The notes below the pieces were generated by a model. That model made no database searches. It was not told the DNA's origin and was given only the letters and a program-made list of their open reading frames with translations. The position numbers and the translations under genes were made by a program. Positions 38,950-51,100 of a stretch of DNA of 64,000 bases are shown in pieces. The stretch comes from Leishmania donovani (taxonomy: Eukaryota; Euglenozoa; Kinetoplastea; Trypanosomatida; Trypanosomatidae), in assembly GCF_000227135.1 (NCBI RefSeq), contig NC_018253.1:301477-365476 (forward strand), in the 5' to 3' direction. The stretch's first letter is position 1. Every line of letters starts with the position of its first letter.

Positions 38950-39615
38950 GGAGGACGTCGAAGGTGCCGTGATGGACGAAGCGACATTTCCCAGCTGCGG
39001 GGTGCGTGTCTGGCCGGGGTGACCCAGCGTGGATGGTGGGCAGAACGCTCCCCCTCCCACCCTCCACGTCCTCTCCCTTCCCTCTTTCGAATGATGAGCG
39101 CCGTAACGCGGGCTCCCCGGCCGACTTGATGACACCGCCAACTTGTCGTTTCGTGTTGGGCCGCCCCACTGCCCACCACGCCAGTCTTTTATGTATACTA
39201 GAGCCGGCAAAGGAAGTGTGCTGCCTTTCTCTGTGCTTCGTCAGTGCCCGCGCTCCGTCTCCTCGGACGCCCCTCCTCCACCTGCCCCAACTACCCTACC
39301 CACTCACGTACTCTTGCTCTATGCATGTGCGCATGCGTGTCTTCCTCGGTTTATGGTGCTGTGCGTCAAACCGCTGTGCGTGATGCCTCCCGGCAACCCC
39401 CCTTCTCTACCCCTTTTCACCTCCCCGCCGTCGCAGGAGGGACGCGCCGGCGCACAAGCTCGCATCTCTGACCGCTGTCACCCCTTTCCATATCGTCTCC
39501 CCCTCCCTTCCTCTTGCTGCGGCTCTCTTCAGCTGTTTGTGGGCACTCGTAGCACGCCCGCCACAAGGTACGTACATCCGCAACGGGAAAGCGCGAGAGA
39601 CTTGTCGGATCACGC
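38950..39615 (+). other. Intergenic: 3' UTR of the 2024-aa gene
   Basis: About 0.67 kb, CT-rich in its right half; no gene or RNA recognised. Confidence 0.5.
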
Positions 39616-39647
39616 TCCGACTCCTCCTCCCCCCTCTCTGTACAAAG
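39616..39647 (+). promoter_or_regulatory. Polypyrimidine tract and splice acceptor for the PIN-like gene
   Basis: A CT tract at 39616-39639 with the first AG at 39646-39647, only 7 nt upstream of the ATG at 39655. With such a short leader, initiation at the next in-frame ATG (39733) is also conceivable. Confidence 0.5.
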
Positions 39648-39654
39648 GCACCAC

Positions 39655-41154
39655 ATGCGCAGCAGCTGCAGCACATCAAGGCATGCCCGCGTCTTTCAGA
39701 CGTCGACTTGGCCGATAGTGACACACGTGCCGATGCCGCTTCGTCTCAGAGTGGGACAGCTGCTTGTGTGCGCCACGGCGGAGGCGAGGAGGTGCGTATC
39801 GACTACCTCATCATCATCTTCTGTGAGACCTTTCGCGGAACACCTTGTCGCAGAAAAGACGCGCCTGATGGCGGAGAGGGCTAACGCGCGTGCGGACAAC
39901 GTGAGCCGTCTGCGAGCGCTCTTGCAGTCATGCCCGGCCCACGAGCGCCGGAAACTGTTTCCGAAGCCCCATCCTCACCCCCGCCGCGACGTGTGGCCGC
40001 CCGCCACACCGGTCGATCCACCGTCGCGGTACCCCAGCGCCAGCGCACGGATCAAGAAGTCAGCCGCATCGGACACGTATCGCTTCCTTAGCAGTGCAGT
40101 GATAGAGTCGGTCCAGCAGGGTGCCAGTCGTCGTGCAGCCGCTGACACACAAGACGCCACTGACGAGTGCAGTGCGAAAGGGCCGCAGGAGAAGGGTTAC
40201 TATGACTCGCCATGCTGGTACAGCGCACCACCTGGGACGTGGATGGATGCTACGTACTTTATTGCCCACCAGAGCAACCGCTGGAATTCACTCTTCCATG
40301 ACCTGTATTACATCCGTAACGAACCAACGGCGCCTCTGCTGCGTTGCCCAGCGTGTGTGGGGCAGCGACTACGCGACGGCGTGGCGGCACAGCCTCGGTC
40401 AGAGTCCGCCAGCTTGTCTGCGCCTTGTGCAGCCGCGGAGGTTCCGCCGGCGTCATCGTCGTCGCCGCTTTGGATGGCTCCGGCGGAGCTGCATCGGCAT
40501 CTGAGTTTCATCCACGCCGGCGAGCTTTTCACGCCACACGAGCTCAAGTTGTACAACGCACAGGTGCTTCATGAGCTGCGGTACAGCTGCGGTCTTGCGC
40601 CGGCTCCCACGCCTGCTGACGGTGAAATCGGCACCGGCGTAGCGCCGGGTGTACGTAAGACGCAGCCTGCTCGCGTCATCCTCGTCGCTGACGTAGCCAA
40701 CATCGAGCTCGGTTCCCCCGGTGAGCTGCTGGAGATGCTTCTCTCACCGAAGCTGCTGCGCGTCTTCTCCGACTTTCCTGTGGCTTTCTGCGCCACGCAC
40801 GAGCTCTTCGTGCCCGTGATCTCGAAGACGCTCCACACCCTGTACCAGCTGGCCCGCCTTCACCCAGCGTCTACCCTGCACGTCTTCTTTGCGAACACGT
40901 CCCTAGAATCGGGCGATCTGTTGACCTCCTCATACCTGAACGATCTCCTCCTCGCAAGCCCACGCTGCGCCGTTCCACCGGTGGTGTTGCTGACGGCTGA
41001 CCTGCAGCAGCAGCGGGCCTTGAAGGAGGTGCACGGGGCACCGGCGCACGGTATCGGCAATGGCGGGCACGTACGCTGGGTGAAGCCTCTCACAGCAGCG
41101 CAGCTGGTGTTTGACCTGTACGCCGCCCTCGAGAGTTCGCAGTCCCTCATGTGA
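39655..41154 (+). CDS. Protein with zinc-site-like segment and PIN/NYN-like domain, probably mitochondrial
   Basis: 499 residues from the ATG at 39655 (473 if the ATG at 39733 is used). The N-terminal 60 residues are Arg/Ser/Thr-rich with only scattered acids, compatible with mitochondrial import. At about 225-285 a CPAC pair and a later HRHLSFIH cluster could make a treble-type zinc site. The last 165 residues alternate hydrophobic strands and helices in a PIN/NYN-nuclease-like order: RVILVADVANIEL (Asp346, Asn349), then a helix, then GDLLTSSYLND (Asp421, Asp430), then VVLLTADLQQQ (Asp449). The acidic residues sit where the metal-binding acids of PIN domains usually sit. This is fold recognition by eye; an RNA-processing role is only an inference. 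Codon bias and splice site support the gene. Confidence 0.7.
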   Translation: MRSSCSTSRHARVFQTSTWPIVTHVPMPLRLRVGQLLVCATAEARRCVSTTSSSSSVRPFAEHLVAEKTRLMAERANARADNVSRLRALLQSCPAHERRKLFPKPHPHPRRDVWPPATPVDPPSRYPSASARIKKSAASDTYRFLSSAVIESVQQGASRRAAADTQDATDECSAKGPQEKGYYDSPCWYSAPPGTWMDATYFIAHQSNRWNSLFHDLYYIRNEPTAPLLRCPACVGQRLRDGVAAQPRSESASLSAPCAAAEVPPASSSSPLWMAPAELHRHLSFIHAGELFTPHELKLYNAQVLHELRYSCGLAPAPTPADGEIGTGVAPGVRKTQPARVILVADVANIELGSPGELLEMLLSPKLLRVFSDFPVAFCATHELFVPVISKTLHTLYQLARLHPASTLHVFFANTSLESGDLLTSSYLNDLLLASPRCAVPPVVLLTADLQQQRALKEVHGAPAHGIGNGGHVRWVKPLTAAQLVFDLYAALESSQSLM

Positions 41155-41850
41155 GCTAGTACGGGGGCTGGAAAGCAAATGGAGAGGGGAGAGCGGGCGG
41201 AGGGTGCGGGGGGTGCGCCATCTCCGACTGCTGAACTGCGAAGACAGGTGATGAAGTCCCCCCGGTGGAGGCCAGCGCACGCATGCCACCTACTTGTCTG
41301 AGCAGCGGCACCGACTCCCGGTTCTCTTCTTCCGCCCTTGTGCGTCTCTGTATGTGAGCATCTCTCTCTTCCCGGCCAGAGTACCATACTGCGAACTTCC
41401 ACCCGCCCACCCACCCCGTCATTCAGAGCCCCTCTCTCCCTCCACACGGCACCTCCACAGAATCCCATCGCCGCTGTCGACGTTGTTGCATGCGTGGACT
41501 ACGCGCTTTCTTCAGGGGGATGCTCAACCCCGCTCTTCCCCCTCCCTGCCTCTCTGCCGAAGCACCCCAGCCGCAGTCGCTGAGACGGGCTCAAGCGCAC
41601 ACACGGGCCGTGCGATGAGGACGCGCTTTCTTGCCCCTCCCCTGCCCGCACCCATCCCCTTCCTATGTGCTAATTCTCCATCTATGTCTCTGTCTGTCTC
41701 TGCTTCCCCTCTCCTCCCCTCCCCGTGCCTTCCGCTGTCGTCGTTGTCGTTCCCCCTCTTTTCGCCTCTGCTCCATCGTCTTTGCGCCGCCCTCACCGTC
41801 CTAAAGACCCTACACCACACGCGCCTCAGGCCCACTCCACTTCGGTGAAC
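41155..41850 (+). other. Intergenic: 3' UTR of the PIN-like gene
   Basis: About 0.7 kb, strongly CT-rich from 41380 onward; nothing else recognised. Confidence 0.5.
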
Positions 41851-41901
41851 TCCGCCCGCTTTCCCGCCCCTCTACTCGTGCGACTTTCTTGACATTGCAA
41901 G
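41851..41901 (+). promoter_or_regulatory. Polypyrimidine tract and splice acceptor for the 126-aa gene
   Basis: A CT tract at 41851-41889 with an AG at 41900-41901, 14 nt before the ATG at 41916. This excludes the in-frame TTG at 41889 as a start. Confidence 0.55.
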
Positions 41902-41915
41902 GGCGATTTGCCGTC

Positions 41916-42296
41916 ATGCTGCGCCGCACTCAAGCTTCTCTCTTCCGACGCACGCCGGTGCGCCTCAGCGGCGGCGAGCTCTACCATCCGCCCAAACTGG
42001 AGGACATCCCGCCATCCTCGGCCACGAAGGGCTTCTTTGGCGCCTACAACGGCGGCCTCGTCATGCTGCGCTTTATCGATCTGAAGTGGATGATGAACCG
42101 CGCCGTCGAACTGGGCCGCGAGTATTACATCTCCGCCCCGACGCTGTACCTCTTTCTATGGATGTTCTGCTGGAAGGGCTTTGTGATCATGCGCTACGGC
42201 GATGGCAACCCGCCGCGCCATGTGGACTGGAACACCGAGGAGGCCGGTTATCTGCCTCAGGGCTTCGAGCAGACGAAGGTCACCAAGGCGATTTAA
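41916..42296 (+). CDS. Small mitochondrial single-span membrane protein (126 aa)
   Basis: The product starts MLRRTQASLFRRTPVRLSGG, a short Arg-rich mitochondrial presequence. One membrane span is visible at about residues 73-92 (ISAPTLYLFLWMFCWKGFVI), flanked by basic residues, followed by a polar tail with RYGDGNPPRHVDWNTEEAGYLP. Size, presequence and single span are typical of accessory subunits of respiratory complexes or ATP synthase, several of which are specific to Euglenozoa. I do not recognise which complex it belongs to. Codon bias is strong for such a short gene and the splice acceptor lies 14 nt upstream, so the gene is convincing although the function is inferred. Confidence 0.8.
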   Translation: MLRRTQASLFRRTPVRLSGGELYHPPKLEDIPPSSATKGFFGAYNGGLVMLRFIDLKWMMNRAVELGREYYISAPTLYLFLWMFCWKGFVIMRYGDGNPPRHVDWNTEEAGYLPQGFEQTKVTKAI

Positions 42297-45090
42297 GCGG
42301 AGGACAGGAAGAATACTGCGAGTGTCAAGACAGCGGCGCTGGCAGCAGTTACCAAGACTGCCACGCCGGTTGCGCCACCACAAAGCCGCGCGTGCAAGAA
42401 ATGGGATGAGATAAGGCGGGAGGCTTTTAGTGATCGATTTTTTTTCATTTGGCAGCGGCAACGCGACGCTATCGTGCGTGCCTGCGCATGTGTGTGCCGC
42501 TCTCTCTCTCTGTGCGCATCTCAAGAAGTGCAGCGGAGGACGCGAGGACAGGGCGGCAGACGTCGGCCGCACGCGTGAGGATGTCTTGTCTGTGAGAGCC
42601 ACGGCGGCTTATGCACCTCCGAGTGTTTCAGCGCTGACCACACACCCCTCCTCCTCTCTTTGTCGTGCGCCTACCGCTGTTAGACACAAGTCGAAGCCGT
42701 CACGTATCTTCTCCGCATCCACTTCACATCCCCCTCAAGCTCCCGTATCCGTGCTTGTGCATTCGTCTTTATGCGCGAGAGGTGCTCCCTGTGATAGTTC
42801 GGATTACTTGTTTCTGTTTTGTAGTTAGGAAATGTGATGCACACACACACGCACATGCAACACACACCCTTTTCGTACTTGTGCCCCACCCGTCTCTTCG
42901 TCTTTTGCCCGCGCCCTCAACTCGCCCTCCCCCTCCCCCTTTTACTATGGCGTAATCTCTGGCCCTCCCCGTTGGTGTGTCGAGACGGTTCTACCTGCAC
43001 GCGCGGCCGCTTCGCCCTCCCCCACACCCTGACTAACTCTCCTTGCATCTCCTCCTGCCTGTCCTCACCCCCCTGTGCCTCGTGCGCAGATTCGCGTGGC
43101 AACACGCCCGATTACGGATCTCCATCGAGCGAAAGCGGGGCGAGCCGGGAAGCGTAGGAGCAGCGTCAAGAGCGGCCACATGAGCGTTGACGAGGGATAA
43201 TGGAGGCGGAGGCGAAGAAGGATCGGGCAGACGTGTGTGTCTCGTTCTCTCACTGCGTGAATGCGTATCTTGCGTGCTTGCATCTCGTACGTGTTCGCGT
43301 GATTTTAAGGACGACTTTCCGTCCCCCCGCCACACAGAAGGAAAGGCAAATATCAACGTGGACGAAGGGACCACGCTACAGCGTGCATAGTGGTCGGATG
43401 ACGAGAACGCTCCTCGACAGTGGAGGGCCAGGTATCCACGAAGAAGCGCCGCAGTGCCGCTGATGTGTGTGTGTGTATGTGTGCCGCTCTTCTCTCCACC
43501 TTTCCGATCTGCGCACAGCGTGAAGCAGTGCCGTCACCCAGATACTGAGAAGTGCTGTGCGTGATAGGGGGCGTTGGTGCGAAGCCGGTAAACTCCGGGC
43601 CGGCACACACCGCGTTCGAGCTCATGGTGAAGTCTGCTGCTGGCGTTCCCTGTCACCTCAGGACTGGAAAGTTGCTCTCGTGCCGATGCAAAGAAATGGG
43701 ATGAGGCGCGTGCGTCTCTCTCGCCATGAGCCCTACCCCCCCCCTACTTGCACCCTCCACCTCTCTTGTGCCCGCCCATTTCCTGACCTCTTCGCAACTC
43801 CTCCCCCTCCCTCTCCTTCCCGTTTCTGCGACACAAAAACCTTTGTGTCGAAGTTTTCGTTTCTCTGGCTCATCAGCCGCTCCTCTCTCTAGCGGCACAT
43901 ACACTTACAGGACGCACACACTGCGTGGAGTGTGGGGTAGGGGCCAGGAGGCGGCCATTCAACGCACTTGACGCTCCTCGTTTCTCTTCTTGCCGCTCCC
44001 CACCACTGCAACGAAGGCGAACCCACACACCCACACACATACACACCAGCAACAGCAGACATGCACGCAGGTGAGACGGACGGCAAAGAGTAACGCGACC
44101 GTTTTTGTTCTCCGTTTGGAAGGCAAGCGAAGAGGGAGCTCGCACGCACAAGCAAATTGGGTGTGAGCGGTGCGTGTGTCCTTGCCCCTCTGGACGCCAA
44201 CGCCGACAGTACTTCATTGTCCTTTCTCCGTCACTGCCCCGCAGCCACCCTTCTCTCGTCCCTGCACTCACCGCTCACCACCAGCTGCCTCCCTTTGTCT
44301 TGGTGCCTTCAACTGCCCTTGCTCATCTTCTGCTCCCTTCACACACACGCGCATCCCGCACCCACCCACCTCACTTATCGTTCTCGCCGACTTCCTGCTG
44401 CATCTTCGTATACTTATTGCTTTCATGTGCTACTCAGAGGCCTCCGTGGATCGTTTCAAGTGTTTTTCCTTTTCTCTCGTCGGTCTTTCTCTCTTGTGTT
44501 TATACGTTGGGTGCCACAATCTCGCTGCCTCACCGCTCGCCGCTTCCTCTCTCCTCGACAGACACACCGCGCAGGCACACACACACACATACACCTCCAC
44601 CCTCTACGTACCTTGTGTACAGCGCTCATACTCGTGTCTGGTTTCGTTTCTCTGTTGTAGCGCTTGCCTCTCGCGCTCCCTCGCCCATCATCATCTCCTC
44701 CGCATCTGTGTGAGCATTTTGGGACCAGCGACCGCTGCCGCCGCTGCTGTGACTGCCATCCTTCCCTGGCCTGTTGCCCTCATCCCCCTCTCCGTGCGAG
44801 AGAGTGCGGCAGAAGGGTATCTAGGGGCTGCCTCTCTGCCCTCGCCTTGCATCTCTTGCGGGCACGTGACCCTCTATAGTCTCTGCCTCCCTCGCGCACT
44901 CCGGACGCGGCTCCGTCGAATTTTCGAGACAGGGACTCAGCAGCACACGTGCGCGCGAGTGAGACTCACGGGTTACGAAAAGCGGGACTTGTGAGCCGAT
45001 ACACATATATATATGTATAGGGAGAGGGGTACACACAGCAGCAGTTGGGGCCGCCGCCGCCGCAGCAGCAGCAGCAGCGTCCGCGGCCAC
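42297..45090 (+). other. Intergenic: 2.8 kb spacer before the TEP1-like gene
   Basis: The longest gene-free interval in the window. CT-rich throughout, with short CA runs near 42840, 43463, 44030 and 44580, an alternating AT stretch at about 45003-45018, and a triplet repeat next to the TEP1-like start. Long plus-strand ORFs (up to about 270 codons near 44170-44994) are pyrimidine-tract translations. No RNA gene is recognised. It may hold a long 3' UTR of the 126-aa gene, a long 5' leader, or degenerate retroposon sequence. Confidence 0.5.
45049..45078. repeat. (GCC)n/(GCA)n triplet repeat in the TEP1-like upstream region
   Basis: About four GCC units run into about six GCA units, ending some 65 bases before the ATG. 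Confidence 0.85.
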
Positions 45091-45116
45091 GTCTTATCTC
45101 CGTGTCTGTTCCCTAG
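45091..45116 (+). promoter_or_regulatory. Polypyrimidine tract and splice acceptor for the TEP1-like gene
   Basis: Pyrimidine-rich tract at 45091-45114 with an AG at 45115-45116, giving a 26-nt leader. A second CT tract (45117-45142) abuts the ATG, and its first AG lies in the second codon. Confidence 0.5.
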
Positions 45117-45142
45117 TACCCCTCCCCCTCGCTTCCTCTTCC

Positions 45143-48100
45143 ATGGAGTACTTCTACAGGACAAACGCGGCGGAGCTCACGCTGCTGAAGGCGGCGCTGG
45201 TGAACCTGGTGTCGTCATGCTTGATGAGGGAGCCGCCTTTTGAGGCGGCACGGCCTGGAAAGCTCCCCGTGATCACGGCTCCCGCCACACGTTCCCCGAC
45301 GGCGGATGAGGATGCGGTAGATGTAGCGCCGGCGCCAGAGAACGACGGTGCGTCTACGGTGGCACAGATGCGTGAGCTGGTGCATCTCATCTCCCGCCAA
45401 GATGGCGAGTTTGTGTTAAAACTGGCCCTCTACGTTCGCCACGAACTGCACCTGCGCCGCTCACCGAGCTTCCTCGTCGCGCTCTGTGCCAGAGAGCCGA
45501 ACTGCATTCCGTTTCTGCAGCCGTACATGGAGAAGATTATCGTGCTTCCGTCTGATTGGCTGGCGGTCGCTAACTTTGCGTACTTCCACGACTGCGACGC
45601 CGCCCACGACTACGCCGGAACGCTGACGTACTCGGTAAAGACTGAGCGCGAGGCTCACGCGACCGCGTCTGCCGCCCCCAGTGCTGAAAAGCGTTCCACA
45701 AGCTCTACTGGCACGCGCAGTCCCGAACCTTCGGCCGTCGAAGCACGCAGCGGCAGCAGTGTCGGCTCCCAAGGTGCAAACCCGCTAGCCAGTAGGATGG
45801 GCGCGAAGGCGAGGGGTGATCGCCACCAAGGCGCGGCAGCCCGCGACCCAACACGCTCCTACATCCCCTCGGCGCTGCGCAGCGCCCTAGTGAGCACCTT
45901 CGCGAAGTTCTCCGTCTTCTCCATGGCCAAGTATGACAACGAAGCGGCAGAGCACCGCGCCAAGCGGCGCCAGATCAGACGTGACCGCGCTGCCGCCGAG
46001 GTAGCTGTGGTCACGTCGAGCATGACTGACCCAGATGAGTCAAGCGCCGCCGGCACCCGGCCTTCCGCGCTGCCGTGTCGAGCCCGCCCGCAGACCTTTA
46101 CCTTTAAGCAGCTCATTCGCATGCTGCACATCACTGAACCAGCGTACATTGTGTGCTGCCTCCTGGGCAAGCGCTACCCGACCAACGAGGATGACTTCCG
46201 ACGCATGCGGCTACATCTCACCGATCCCACATGGAAGAATGCGGCACCGCTCAAGACAGGGGCCACATCCTCGGCAAAAGGCGTCCACTCCGCGAAGCAC
46301 ACCTACGGTCGTGCTATCCTTGGCGGTGGCGGCGGTGAGGGCGAGGACGAGGACGAGGACGCAGATGATAGCCACCAGGACAATGCGGAGCTGCCCTTTT
46401 GCGTCTTCGACGCGCGCCGCGCCGGACAGCGCATGCACCTTCCCGTGCCAGCGACTTGGGAGACTCAGCTGTCCAAAGAGGGCAACACCGGCCGCGTCTG
46501 GGACGCGTTGATCTCGTCCGACGCCGTGCCGTACATGGCCCTTCTGCGCAACCTGCGGAACATACTCACACGTCTGTGCTCGGCCTCGACACACAAGCGC
46601 GTGCTGGAGAAATTAGTCGATGAGCAGCAAGTCGCCGCCAGCCAGCAGCTTCCCTATCGCTTCTACAGCGCTTATCTGGCTGTGCGGCAGATCGACACAT
46701 TGCTGGTGCACCTCGACGCGCTGCGTGCAGTGACTCGAAAGGCCCGCTTCAGAAAAGAGGTGGTCTCCGAAAGGGGCCATGGTGGTCGTGGTGGCGGTGG
46801 AGGGGGCCGCGCCGCCGTCGCATCGAAATTTGCTGCCGGGGCCGTTCACGAGACGATGAGGGAGGCGGCCAAGAGATTTGAACGCCCGTTGGTGCCGCGC
46901 TCGTATCTGCGCCGGTACGTGGTGCAGTACTGCGCTGCGCTCGACGCCGCTATCAACACTTCGGCGCGGCTGAACGTGGTACCAATGAAAGGGACGTCCA
47001 TCGTTATTATCTGTGTCACATCTGCCTTGTTCGAGCCCATGTCCGCGGTGGGCGGGACCGCGACAACACCGGCGTCGAGCCAGCGCAAGGTGGATGTAAC
47101 AGCGCTGCTGGTGGCCATGCTCATGCGTAGCTGCGAGCAGTGTGTGGTGCTGATCTACTGCTACGACGAGTACGTTGTATTTCGGGAGAACGACCCGGAT
47201 GTGGAGAGGACCGCGCTGCAGGGGATGTATGACGAGGACGTTGGCAGCCCCAGCAGTTGGGACACGGAAAGCGGCAGCAGCAGGGGCAACGACTTCGAGA
47301 ACGACGGTGCAGTCGACGGAGACTTCGAGGCCATGTCCAACCCTCTCCACAGGGCGACCGCCACGACCTCACAAAAAGGTGCGCCAGGGTTGATGGGCCT
47401 CGTGAGCTCACTCACCGCACGTTGCTCCTCGCTGCTGGAGCGGAAGCGGGAGGAGGTCGGACCCGATGGCGTCGCAACTTCCTTCGTCATGTTCGCGGAT
47501 GCAACGGGTGCGCAGTTTCCGTACGCATTCCTTGACGAGGTCATCGAGCGCAACATGCGGATCGAATCTCTGCTTGTGTTTGACGAGGGTGTACATCGCA
47601 CCTACGCCAACATGAACCGCAACGCCCCCGCGTTTGGTGACCTGCCGACATACCTGTCACGGCTGCGGCGGACATGCAGCCCCGACTTGGTGTACGTCGG
47701 CGTGAACTTGAAAGCCTCGAGCCCTCCTGCTGCGGAGGGGGTCGGCCAGGTTCCAGGGGCTACGGTTTTTCCGGTGACAGCATCAGCTGCGGGCGCGCCG
47801 GCGCACAGGAAGCGAGGGCAGGTGTCGGAGCCCGCGGCCAAGAGCGGTGCCACAGCTGCCTTTCAGAAGGCAGAGGTGAAACGGCGCTTTGGCCACCGCA
47901 ACGATGTCCTTCTCACCGGGTTCAGCGACTCCATCTTGCGCCTCGTGGCGGAGCGGACCGGCGGCGGCCCGCTCGCGGTGATCGAGCGAGCGGCGGAGAC
48001 CTACCACGTGTCTCGCCTCTCTGCGCGTGCTAGTCAAGCGGCCTGGGAGGAGCGCGTCAAGGCACTGAAGGTGCTGGCGGCGCTACGAGAGGGCCATCAG

Positions 48101-51100
48101 TCGCACATCGGTGGCGGCGGCGGCTCGCTAGAAGCACTGCATGACCCGGGTGCCTTCCCCTTCAACGACTACCTCAAGCCGCCCACGCAATCCAGCACCG
48201 CCACGGCTTTTCCCATGCAGAGCTCCTCGCTCCCGAGCACAGCGCGTCCACTGGTGGCGGAAGCGATGACCGCGCCTGCGGTGGCGCTGCCTTTCTTCGA
48301 CAGTGATGGAAAGGCAGTCTCCGCAATAGGACGGAACTGGGATTGCAGCTCACGCAGCAGTGATCGGCGACTACAGTGGCTGACGAGTCGCATCGCTGGC
48401 CTCTCCTCGTCGACCGGCGATGCGGAGACGCCATCGAAGGGTCGCACAGCATTGCCAAGCATACGTCGCCTACTCGCCAAGCCGTCGCTCTCTGAGTCTG
48501 AAGCGGCAACGCCCAGCGCCAGCGGCGCGAAGAGCAGCGTCGGCGAGGCGGTAGACCCCGCGCCTCACTGGGGTTCCGGTGAGGCCCGAGAGAGCGAGCC
48601 AGCGTGGCTGGCCGCCGAGGGCAAAAACGTGTCGTCTGTCTTCCACCCACAGCCGTTCATCTCGATCTTGAAGCTCTTCTCCATGTCGTCGAGCAAGCAC
48701 GGCGACAGCACCACGGCGTCTGCGGCCGGCGATGCCGCATCTGCTGCTGCCTCTGCCACTGCATGCGCTGCTGCCACGACGACGCTCACGAAAACAGCGG
48801 CCACCAAATCCGTGGCTCGGCACCGCCTGCAGGGTCCCGCAAGCCACCCGCTGTCGCCCACCGCGTCGGCGGTGGTTCGCCGCCTTATCACTTCCTACCG
48901 CGTGTGCCGCTTCTTCATCTCCAGCACGTTTCTCGACATGAACAACGAGCGCAACGCCATCACGCTCGACATCTTTCCGCGGCTGCGGCGGTGGGCTGCC
49001 GAGGCGGGTCTGAAGGTGACCTTGCTGGAGGTTGATCTGCGCTGGGGCATTCCTGCCCTTGCGACAAGTCGCAACCTCTCCACTTCCGTCTGCCTTAACG
49101 AGGTGTCGCGGTGCAGTCCGTTTTTCATCGGCATCATCGGCGCGCGCTACGGCACGAGCCCGCCGACACCGCTTCAGGTCGTGGTCGACGAGGACGTGGA
49201 TGCCGAGGACTACGCCTGGATGCGGGAGCTTTCGGACCCGCACGTGTCTGTGACGGAGCTCGAGATGCGCCACGCCATCTACAACACGAAGCGCCGCGTC
49301 GGCTGCGACGAGGCCCCTTGGTCGGCGCTCTTCTTCGCTCGTGATTCGCCACACCTCCTTTCCTCGTTCGGCCCAGCAGACACGGCGTGCCGCGCCGTCT
49401 ATGAGGCCGACTCAGCCACCGCTACCGAGGCGATCGAATGCCTCAAGCAGCGGATCACAGAGAACGGATGCAAACTTGTTTCCTACCAGGCGGCGTACAT
49501 CAACCCCGCGAAGACGCTCCTGCCAAGCAACAGTGGGCCCGGCAGCGGAGGCGCGCCGCTCCTCGCTGGAGGCTCCACCCGATCTGCCGCCATGTGCAGC
49601 GGCGCGCGCGCGATGATGGAGGATGACCTGGGTAGGTGGGCGGTGCGAAGCCGCCACGGCTTCGGTGACGGCACTGGCCAAGCCGCCTCTTCTGCCAGCG
49701 GTAAGACAAGCGAGGCGGACTCGCTCGGGGCACTCGTACAGGCCCGCATCACCGAGTCGGGGGAGCCAAAGAGATTGACGTCGATAGACGTAGCGATCGA
49801 TATGGCGGACTTCTCTAGCAAGGTGTTTCATGAGTTGCAAGAGGTCATCTGCCGCGTATGCGGCGTGCATCCGGTGCTCGACGACAGCGCAGCGGAAAAA
49901 CAGCGGCGGCAGCACGCTGACGCGTGCGTGACGGACGCTCATGGGCCAGAGAAAAACGCAGAGGCGCGTAGGTGTGCGAGAAGCGCAAGATCGGCAATAT
50001 CAGCAACCAGAGGGGCAACGACTGCCGAGGCGCCTGACATGTACGAGATGCTCGTGGTGGCACAGAGCGAGTTCGCGCGCAAGCTGAGCGACTTGTACGC
50101 TGCGCCGCGTGGACTCCTGGAGCAGCTCTCCAGCTTCGCATTGAACGGCATCCTTGGGGTCACAGACGAGAGCGACGTGCCGAGCGATGCCGGCGCGGAG
50201 AGGCAGAGGGGTGCCGCGCCGCACGGCACCAAGCGCCAAGAGTTCGTGACACCGATCCCCTCATCCGAGAGCGCTTACGACAGCTGTCCGGTGCGAGGCT
50301 TCTCGCCGCTCCCGCCGCCGCAGCGCGCGCAGCATGTCAAGGATAGCGCGAGCAGCGGAGAAGGGACTCCGTGTCAGCCGCTCGTCGCTCGTGCAGGTGT
50401 GCCGGGGGGCGGCACGAGCTCCATCCTACTCTTGGAAGGCTGCGACGGGGACGGAAAGTCGTCGGCGCTGGCGGCGTTAACAGCGCTAGTTCTCGAGCCG
50501 ATGCGCAAGGCGTCCGCGTCGGAAGCAACGCCGCGCTTCCTATTTTACTCTACCCAGGCAGAAGACGACTCGGTACGTGGCCTGCTTCTGTTCCTCGCGA
50601 AGTCTCTCCGCATCTTCTTCCAGCTGTACGGCGAAGTCTCGGTGCACGACACGGACGCCGTCGATGAACTCCTCCTGATGCTGGATCACGCGTACGCCGC
50701 GATTCATCGCCACTTCGAGACATCCAGCGGCGACGCCGGCACGGCGACCACCGCAAGAGGAGGAAGGGGCGCAAATGGCGGTCGGAGCGCCGCCGGCCGA
50801 GCAGCGGCGGGAGCGGGTCACGCAGCTCTTGTGGTGGTGCTGGACGGCCTCGACAAGTCCTCCGAGGCGGCAGAGTTGGTCAGTCTTCTGGGAACGATTT
50901 TGCATCCGCTGGCCACGCAGCACATCCGCTTTGTGGTGTCCGCGTGCCCGCGGTCGTCGCTGGCCCGCGCGCTGCGCACGCGTACCCCACCAGCCCACGT
51001 ACTCACCGTGCCCATTTTGAGTGAAGGTGAGCGGGCCGAGCTGGTGCGGTTGCACCTCGCGAACTACGGCAAGGTCCTGGAGGAGTCCTTTACGGCAGAT

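Noticed and set aside
44170..44994. Plus-strand ORF of about 274 codons upstream of the TEP1-like gene
   Set aside because: Pyrimidine-tract translation, overlapping two other open frames of similar quality.
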